Assembly (NCBI GenBank): GCA_036250195.1
Contig: JAVHZZ010000005.1
Coordinates: 69,719,505 to 69,783,504, forward strand
Direction: 5' to 3'
Source of the DNA: Mixophyes australis
Taxonomy: Eukaryota > Chordata > Amphibia > Anura > Limnodynastidae
Length of the DNA stretch: 64,000 bases
The translations under genes were made by a program, and so were the position numbers. The notes under the pieces were generated by a model. That model ran no database searches. It saw nothing but the letters and a program-made list of their open reading frames with translations, and was not told the DNA's origin. Positions 59,501 through 64,000 of this stretch are shown here, in pieces (the first letter of the stretch is position 1; each line of letters begins with the position of its first letter).

Positions 59501-59695
59501 CCATTGCTTTACTAATGATTTGGAAATGAAATTTCCTGCTGCTCCGGAATCAATCAATGCCTGTGACTCAAAGGTTTTAGTAGCAAAGGAAATTGTAACA
59601 TCAAAAGCGCAGATTTTAGATTTCATAGAAGATGGAGAGGACTCCAGGGACCCTAACTTCACCTCTCCAGAACTAGTTAGGGCCTGGCATTTCCC
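56294..59695 (-). CDS. pol: Ty3/gypsy chromovirus pol, fused in frame to hAT transposase sequence
   Basis: Open from the gag overlap (59695) with no stop for over 1,120 codons. Counting from a GTG at 59662: protease DSGAAGNF at about 39-45; reverse transcriptase with YLDD at 353-356; RNase H with D503, E545, D572 and D614; integrase with an HHCC zinc finger (H671, H682, C708, C711) and catalytic D741, D801, E837; and a GPY/F-like module at about 973. The related copy at 62638 then continues into a chromodomain. Here that is missing, and from about residue 1024 the frame runs straight into hAT serine-rich linker and VGFRGLMEVLCPRYQI. GTG is not a likely start; a -1 frameshift from gag is. All catalytic residues appear intact, but the lost chromodomain and 3' LTR make this copy non-autonomous. 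Confidence 0.93.
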   Translation of the reverse strand, partial: GKCQALTSSGEVKLGSLESSPSSMKSKICAFDVTISFATKTFESQALIDSGAAGNFISKSLVKQWSLPVITLKTPITVTAIDGSRLINGLITQSTSPVTLQIGALHHEEISFLILPVTTSPIVLGLPWLQCHSPQIDWRTPQVTSWGSECHHHCLSQVIPLKVQQSSISSTSLGLPPQYASFTDVFDKAQSERLPPHRSWDCPIDLLPGKTPPRGRVYPLSLPETQATSEYIQENLQRGFIRPSTSPAGAGFFFVKKKDGSLRPCIDFRGLNAITIKNRYPIPLITELFDRIKGARIFTKLDLRGAYNLIRIRSGDEWKTAFNTRDGHYEYLVMPFGLCNAPAVFQGFINEIFRDLLYVCVVVYLDDILIFSQDLPSHHLHVAEVLSRLRKNSLFCKLEKCSFELPQIPFLGYIVSGVGLKMDPDKVSAVLHWPQPTTLRAIQRFLGFANYYRRFIQDFSSIASPIVALTRKGANPKQWSPEALQAFQTLKESFSSAPILRQPDVTLPFFLEVDASNVGLGAILSQRSEQQKFHPCAFYSRGLLPAEKNYTIGDKELLAIKAALEEWRYLLEGARHPVTIFTDHKNLSYLQSAQCLNPRQARWSLFFSRFELIITFKPAAKNKKADALSRAFVTSSDIEEGSNHTILDPKCISLAASSTKTLPFGKTLVPPTLRRKILSWFHASRFSGHAGEHKTFEILSRSYWWPSMRRDVKEFIASCELCSQFKSSRRTSAGLLRPLPIPSKPWTHISMDFVTDLPPSKNHNTIWVVVDRFSKMAHFIPLPGLPSSSILAEHFIKEIFRIHGCPSEIVSDRGVQFVSRFWRALCKTLGIRLALSSSYHPQSNGQTERVNQDLETFIRMFSSANQDNWVELLPWAEFAHNNMYHESSSKTPFFVVYGHHPSFPEFPALPPTQVPAVETVCQTFKNIWPQVKTCLKKTSIKYKSFADKKRRAIPPLKIGDRVWLSTKNIRLKVPSMKFAPRFIGPYRIIQVINPVCVKLFLPKNLRISNAFHVSLLKPLIINRFSTPPSAPQPVSRSVSRSSSQRGSRKTAKSFTKQLTVQQSFAMTTKYDSSHPIAKRITAAVTAMLVLDVRPVSAISGVGFRGLMEVLCPRYQIYYQGHSTVQSIFRCIRY

Positions 59696-60609
59696 GATCT
59701 CTTAGGGCAGGAACTGAGAACATGAGTGGAATCAGCACAATAGATACAGAGTCTATTCTTGACTCTTCGTTTCCTCTCCTCAGAAGATAACTTGGAACGT
59801 CCTATCTCCATGGGAATCACAGAGGGTGACACTGGACGAATTTGAGGGTTAGAACGAAGAGGTGCTTTAGCAGAAGTCGTTTTCTCAGCCTCTCTTTCAC
59901 GAAATCTCATATCAACACGATGGCATAGAGAGATCAAATCCTCAAGTGACGAAGGAAGCTCCTGAGTAGTCAGTGCATCTTTAATTTTATCGGAGAGCCC
60001 CTGCCAGAAGGCGGCAACTAGGGCTTCAGTGTTCCACTGAAGTTCAGAGGCTAAGATCCTAAATTGAATGACGTACTGGCCTACTGTATGAGATCCTTGT
60101 CGCAGACGGAGGATGCTGGAAGCAGCGGAGGTCACACGACCAGGTTCATCGAACACACTTCGGAATGTAGAAATGAATTTGGCACTATCTTGTAGTATTG
60201 GATCGTTTCTCTCCCACAGAGGGGAGGCCCAAGCCAGGGCTTGTCCTGAAAACAAAGAGATAAGATAGGCCACTCTGGAACGATGGGTAGAAAAATTTTG
60301 AGGTTGGAGCTCAAAATGGACTGAACATTGGTTGAGGAAACCCCTACAAGTTTTAGGGTCTCCATCGTACTTTGACGGAGTAGGCAGGTGAAGCGTGGAA
60401 GCTGTAGACACCTGGGATGGCAATGGGGAAACGGAGGAAAGCACAGAAGCCTCAGTAGTAGCTGTCACAGTCTGTCCAGATGTTCCTTGGGAGGTTAATG
60501 ACTGATAACACTGAAGTAACAGCTGTTGGCGGGCATCCTGTTGCTCCACACGGCTAACCAGATGCTGCAGCATCTCTTTGGCAGTAGGTTCCGTATCTGG
60601 GTCTGTCAT
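59677..60609 (-). CDS. gag: Ty3/gypsy chromovirus gag
   Basis: 310 codons from an ATG at 60609, thirteen bases inside the end of the LTR. The N-terminus is glutamine-rich and helical (VEQQDARQQLLLQ). The middle is capsid-like, with FLNQCSVHFELQP, a tryptophan-rich WASPLWE block and FWQGLSDKIKDAL. The C-terminus is basic and ends with one CCHC zinc knuckle, CIYCADSTHVLSSC (C-x2-C-x4-H-x4-C). Gag packages the RNA in virus-like particles. The stop at 59677 overlaps the pol frame. The relic at 1744-2045 is an older relative. No internal damage seen. Confidence 0.94.
   Translation of the reverse strand: MTDPDTEPTAKEMLQHLVSRVEQQDARQQLLLQCYQSLTSQGTSGQTVTATTEASVLSSVSPLPSQVSTASTLHLPTPSKYDGDPKTCRGFLNQCSVHFELQPQNFSTHRSRVAYLISLFSGQALAWASPLWERNDPILQDSAKFISTFRSVFDEPGRVTSAASSILRLRQGSHTVGQYVIQFRILASELQWNTEALVAAFWQGLSDKIKDALTTQELPSSLEDLISLCHRVDMRFREREAEKTTSAKAPLRSNPQIRPVSPSVIPMEIGRSKLSSEERKRRVKNRLCIYCADSTHVLSSCPKRSGNARP
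59689..59695 (-). promoter_or_regulatory. Candidate -1 frameshift heptamer GGGAAAT
   Basis: On the minus strand the gag frame reads TCG GGA AAT GCC just before its TAA. G GGA AAT fits the X XXY YYZ slippery rule in phase. Slipping back one base continues as GGG AAA TGC into the open pol frame, which is -1 relative to gag. Confidence 0.78.
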
Positions 60610-60610
60610 G

Positions 60611-60620
60611 GCCTGATCTT
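60611..60620 (-). promoter_or_regulatory. Primer-binding position, complementary to the LTR transcript start
   Basis: Two bases after the LTR end (…GTGACA) the minus strand reads AAGATCAGGC. It lacks the TGG expected for a tRNA primer but is the exact complement of GCCTGATCTT in the LTR (62527-62518), just downstream of a TATA box. This fits Tf1/sushi-style self-priming. Confidence 0.65.
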
Positions 60621-61863
60621 ACTGTCACGGGCACTAGGAGTCTTTACCCAGGGATCACCAGGTGGTAGGCTTACCAGAGCAATGTAGATGGTAATAGGGT
60701 ACTCTGGTAGCTGGGTGATCACGGAACAGGAAATGGTAACTGATGAGATGCTCAGGAAAGTCTATGACTAGCAGCACTGGTAATATGGAGGTATTAATAC
60801 ACGAGGAACTGTATGGACAAGGGCACGTGAAGGTAGTCAGTGGTCTGCGATAGCAAGTTGTACCACTGCTATAGTGAGGAGGAATGTCCAACAGAGACAA
60901 GGAGGTGATGAGAGTCAGCGGTCTGCGGATAGCAAGTTGTACCGCTGTCAGAGTGAAGGACTGGAATCCAAGTGGAGGTATCCGGGTAGTCAGTGGTCTG
61001 CGGTAGCAAGTTGTACCACTGCTATGTGAGAGGATACTGGAACAGGTGATGCAGGAAACAGGGATCAGTGGTCTGTCATGAGCAAGTTGTACCACTGAAT
61101 ATATATGTGAGGAGGTGCACGGGGAGAGACTGCAACACAGGATATACACAGGCACCTTATACACGATCCACAGTAATATGCACAATATATATATATAAAT
61201 GACTGAGCAGGTCTGCAAATCTAGAAAGTCACTTGAAATAGTCCAGCACAAGATAACACAGTCAATGATGGCAAAAGACTCAGCGGATAGCAGACTCCAG
61301 AGAGAACCAAACACAGTCCAGCAAGATATGCAATACACCAGCACAGTCAATGAGAAGTATGCATACCGTGGTTCAGAAGCAGGCAGTCAGATAGGAGTGC
61401 AGCGATACCTGAGCGGCAGGGGGCCGACTGGATGAGAAGTCCCTGGATGGATGAGGCAGCGGTCTAGTAGGTGCAGCGCACAGGTAAGTAAACCAACAGG
61501 GACACGAATCCACAGGAATCAGTAACACGTGGAACTGGACTCATAGAGGACCCAGGAGAATGGAGATGATCCAGCAGAGGAGTAGTTGTAGAGATACGAA
61601 TCCAATGCTGACAGGAGGGTAGAGACCAGCGGGACACGTGAAGGCGTGGAGAGCGGATCAGCAGGAGATGGCCGATAGCGCTGACAGCAGCAGCAGGACT
61701 CTGCGCCCACGGAGGTAACCAGGGGCAACCAACAGGACCCACAGTGATGGAACACGGGATGGCAGAGTAGACCAGGAGCTGTAGATCCAGAAGTGTAGCG
61801 GATGGCAACGTGAGCAGTAGACTGGAAACACAGGAGAGCTGAGCTGAGGCGGCAATGCACAGG

Positions 61864-62360
61864 GGCAGCGGATAGGAATCAGCTAACAGTCACAATGATG
61901 AACACAGGCGAGTTGCAAGCTGGAGACTGTAGTGCACGGAGGCAGCGGATAGGAATCAACTAACAGTCACGATGATGAACACAGGCGAGTTGCAAGCTGG
62001 AGACTGCAGTGCACGGAGGCAGCGGATAGGAATCAGCTAACAGTCACGATGATGAACACAGGCGAGTTGCAAGCTGGAGACTGCAGTGCACGGAGGCAGC
62101 GGATAGGAATCAGCTAACAGTCACGATGATGAACACAGGCGAGTTGCAAGCTGGAGACTGTAGTGCACGGAGGCAGCGGATAGGAATCAGCTCAGGAACT
62201 TGATGATGATCAGGTGAGTGGATGTGAAGTGAAGGCTGGAGTGCACGGAGGCAGCAGATAGGAATCAGCAAACAGCCACAATGATAATAATAGCGTTGAA
62301 GTGTTTTAGAAGACTGTAGTGCACGGAGGCAGCGGATAGGAATCAGCTAACAGTCACGAT
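61864..62360. repeat. 77-bp tandem repeat in the chromovirus LTR
   Basis: Units start ggcagcggatagg at 61864, 61941, 62018, 62095 and 62172, with two diverged units at 62250 and 62328. Confidence 0.93.
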
Positions 62361-62517
62361 GATACAGTTGATGGTAGAAGTGGTATGGGAACCACAGGAG
62401 TAGAGGTGGTTTGGAAACCACAGAGATAGAAGTGGTTTGGAAACCACAGGAATCAGCAGCGCTGAATACACGAGGAATACAGGAACACCTTCAGAGACTC
62501 ATGGGGAATGAGACTCC

Positions 62518-62558
62518 AAGATCAGGCAACGTGGTGTTGACCACAGGTGCTTAATATA
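62518..62558 (-). promoter_or_regulatory. LTR core promoter: TATA box and inferred transcript start
   Basis: Minus strand TATATTAA (62558-62551) is followed 31 bp later by GCCTGATCTT (62527-62518), the sequence complementary to the primer-binding position at 60611-60620. Start site inferred from spacing. Confidence 0.6.
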
Positions 62559-62637
62559 GGGAGTGTTGCCTGATCTGCCAATTGAGTTAAAGGGACATAC
62601 ACTGAAGTATAGGAAAGGGCTGCGCATGCGCAGACCC

Positions 62638-64000
62638 TCAGGATGGCGGACGGCCACGGTTCCTAAATGTCCGAGAAGAGGCACTCACGGTCCGGTGAGT
62701 GACAGTACCCCCCCTTTTAAAGGTGGGCACAGAACGCCTGGAACCGGGCTTGTCCGGATTTTTGGCATAAAACTTCTTCAAAAGGGCAGGAGCATTAAGA
62801 TCTTCAGCCTTGATCCAAGAGCGCTCCTCAGGACCAAAGCCCTTCCAATGAACGAGGAAATGAAGACCTCCTCGCGAAATTTTTGCGTCTAGCACCTCAG
62901 TGATCTCGAAATCCTCCTCCTGATGGACTTGAACTGGCTGCGGAGCTGAGGGAGGAGTTGAGAAACGGTTGATAATCAGAGGTTTGAGCAAGGATACGTG
63001 GAAGGCATTAGAAATCCGAAGATTCTTAGGAAGAAGAAGTTTCACACATACTGGATTGATTACTTGAATGATCCTATATGGACCAATAAAACGAGGGGCG
63101 AATTTCATGGATGGAACCTTCAAACGAATATTTTTGGTGGATAACCAGACACGATCTCCAATTTTTAGTGGGGGAATAGCCCGCCTCTTCTTATCTGCGA
63201 AAGATTTATATTTGATAGATGTCTTCTTTAAACAGGTTTTGACCTGAGGCCAGATATTTTTAAAGGTCTGACAAACAGTTTCCACCGCAGGAACTTGGGT
63301 GGGCGGGAGGGCAGGAAATTCCGGAAAAGACGGATGGTGACCGTAGACCACAAAAAATGGAGTTTTGGATGATGACTCATGATACATGTTGTTATGGGCG
63401 AATTCAGCCCAAGGAAGCAACTCTACCCAGTTGTCTTGATTGGCTGATGAAAACATTCTTATAAAAGTCTCAAGATCTTGATTGACACGTTCAGTTTGTC
63501 CGTTAGATTGCGGATGGTAAGAAGATGAGAGTGCTAATCGTATGCCCAAGGTTTTACAAAGGGCTCGCCAGAATCTGGAAACGAATTGTACTCCTCTATC
63601 AGACACAATCTCAGACGGACATCCATGGATACGGAAGATCTCTTTAATGAAATGTTCAGCCAGGATGGACGAGGAAGGCAAACCAGGCAGAGGGATGAAA
63701 TGAGCCATCTTCGAAAATCTGTCCACCACCACCCAAATAGTGTTATGATTCTTACTAGGTGGTAAATCAGTAACGAAATCCATACTAATATGGGTCCATG
63801 GTTTGGACGGAATGGGTAGTGGTCGTAGCAACCCTGCTGGAGTTCTACGGGAGGATTTGAACTGAGAACATAGTTCACAGGAAGCAATGAACTCTTTGAC
63901 GTCTCTCCTCATTGAAGGCCACCAGTAACTTCGAGAGAGGATCTCAAAGGTCTTGTGTTCACCGGCGTGTCCAGAAAAACGAGAGGCATGGAACCACGAA
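62638..64000 (-). CDS. pol: Second chromovirus pol copy (integrase and chromodomain), cut by window edge
   Basis: The frame is open from the window edge at 64000 through the integrase (same DDE and zinc-finger residues as the copy at 56-59 kb) and the GPY/F-like module. It then enters a chromodomain with FEITEVLDAKI, LVHWKGFG, RSWIKAEDL, at about residues 327-380 counted from 63912. Chromodomains direct chromovirus integration to particular chromatin. The frame crosses the polypurine tract and ends 66 bp inside the LTR. Over the 1,069 bp shared with the left copy (62932-64000 versus 56594-57662) I count only about three differences, so the copies are young. The N-terminal part lies outside the window. 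Confidence 0.93.
   Translation of the reverse strand, partial: SWFHASRFSGHAGEHKTFEILSRSYWWPSMRRDVKEFIASCELCSQFKSSRRTPAGLLRPLPIPSKPWTHISMDFVTDLPPSKNHNTIWVVVDRFSKMAHFIPLPGLPSSSILAEHFIKEIFRIHGCPSEIVSDRGVQFVSRFWRALCKTLGIRLALSSSYHPQSNGQTERVNQDLETFIRMFSSANQDNWVELLPWAEFAHNNMYHESSSKTPFFVVYGHHPSFPEFPALPPTQVPAVETVCQTFKNIWPQVKTCLKKTSIKYKSFADKKRRAIPPLKIGDRVWLSTKNIRLKVPSMKFAPRFIGPYRIIQVINPVCVKLLLPKNLRISNAFHVSLLKPLIINRFSTPPSAPQPVQVHQEEDFEITEVLDAKISRGGLHFLVHWKGFGPEERSWIKAEDLNAPALLKKFYAKNPDKPGSRRSVPTFKRGGTVTHRTVSASSRTFRNRGRPPS
62705..62718 (-). promoter_or_regulatory. Polypurine tract
   Basis: Minus strand AAAAGGGGGGGTAC directly precedes the LTR start TGTCAC. It primes plus-strand DNA synthesis in LTR elements. 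It is contained within the pol reading frame of the right-hand copy. Confidence 0.85.

Larger units (their letters stand above)
60623..62704 (-). mobile_element. Chromovirus LTR, 2,082 bp, shared by two copies
   Basis: Bounded by TGTCAC and GTGACA (6-bp perfect inverted ends), with gag 3' of it and the polypurine tract of the next copy 5' of it on the minus strand. U3 is short (about 175 bp to the inferred start) and the remaining 1.9 kb would be transcribed. It contains four imperfect copies of 'gtggtctgcg.tagcaagttgtaccactg' (60838-61100) and a 77-bp tandem array. The 231-codon ORF at 60655-61350 and those near 61500-61860 lie wholly inside it and have no domain. Confidence 0.9.

Noticed and set aside
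60655..61860. ORFs of 231 and about 114 codons near the gypsy gag as host genes
   Set aside because: They lie entirely within the LTR, carry no domain and follow its internal repeats.

Overview
This window looks like intergenic DNA from a large, repeat-rich vertebrate genome, most likely an anuran amphibian. That is inferred from the repeat mix: Ty3/gypsy chromoviruses, BED-finger hAT transposons, L2/CR1-like and L1/Tx1-like LINE pieces, tRNA-headed SINEs, Tc1 relics and an endogenous retrovirus. I found no host protein-coding exon I could defend. No tRNA or rRNA gene, CRISPR array or prokaryotic operon is present. Nearly every recognisable reading frame belongs to a transposable element.

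Layout. 0-7 kb: short DNA elements (one hAT MITE with an exact 8-bp target duplication), a decayed gypsy gag piece and a SINE tail. 7.26-10.92 kb: a complete-ended, decayed hAT element with an L2 piece nested in its transposase. 12-13 kb: L2 remnant. 15.1-20.0 kb (minus strand): a decayed endogenous retrovirus with gag, a pol remnant lacking reverse transcriptase, env and a probable 3' LTR. 20.4-21.3 kb: a gypsy-type solo LTR with a TTTAA duplication. 21.5-23 kb: Tc1 relics broken by an LTR-like repeat. 23-37 kb: mostly unassigned AT-rich DNA with MITEs, SINEs and an LTR-like promoter block. 37.36-41.98 kb: a second hAT element with exact TIRs and an 8-bp duplication; its catalytic domain is gone and minisatellites derived partly from transposase codons take its place. 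44.5-47.2 kb: L1-like and L2-like pieces. 48.6-50.0 kb: a near-perfect 1.25-kb palindrome flanked by a 15-bp direct duplication, with a degenerate hammerhead-like motif in its loop. 50.3-52.4 kb: a second copy of the retroviral-type LTR interrupted by a 1.5-kb inverted-repeat element. 53.5 kb: another hAT MITE with an exact duplication. 54.2-56.6 kb: a third hAT copy joined in frame to a gypsy pol gene. 56.6-64 kb: two nearly identical gypsy chromovirus copies sharing one 2.08-kb LTR.

The youngest and best preserved system is the chromovirus at the right end. It has a long gag, a -1 frameshift heptamer, a full protease-RT-RNase H-integrase pol, a chromodomain in one copy, a polypurine tract, and an LTR with 6-bp terminal inverted repeats. 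A TATA box lies about 31 bp before a 10-base sequence that is exactly complementary to the primer-binding position, which suggests self-primed reverse transcription. The leading candidates for a second look are this self-priming architecture, the in-frame pol-hAT fusion, the hAT minisatellites that grew out of coding sequence, and the palindromic Penelope-like insertion.
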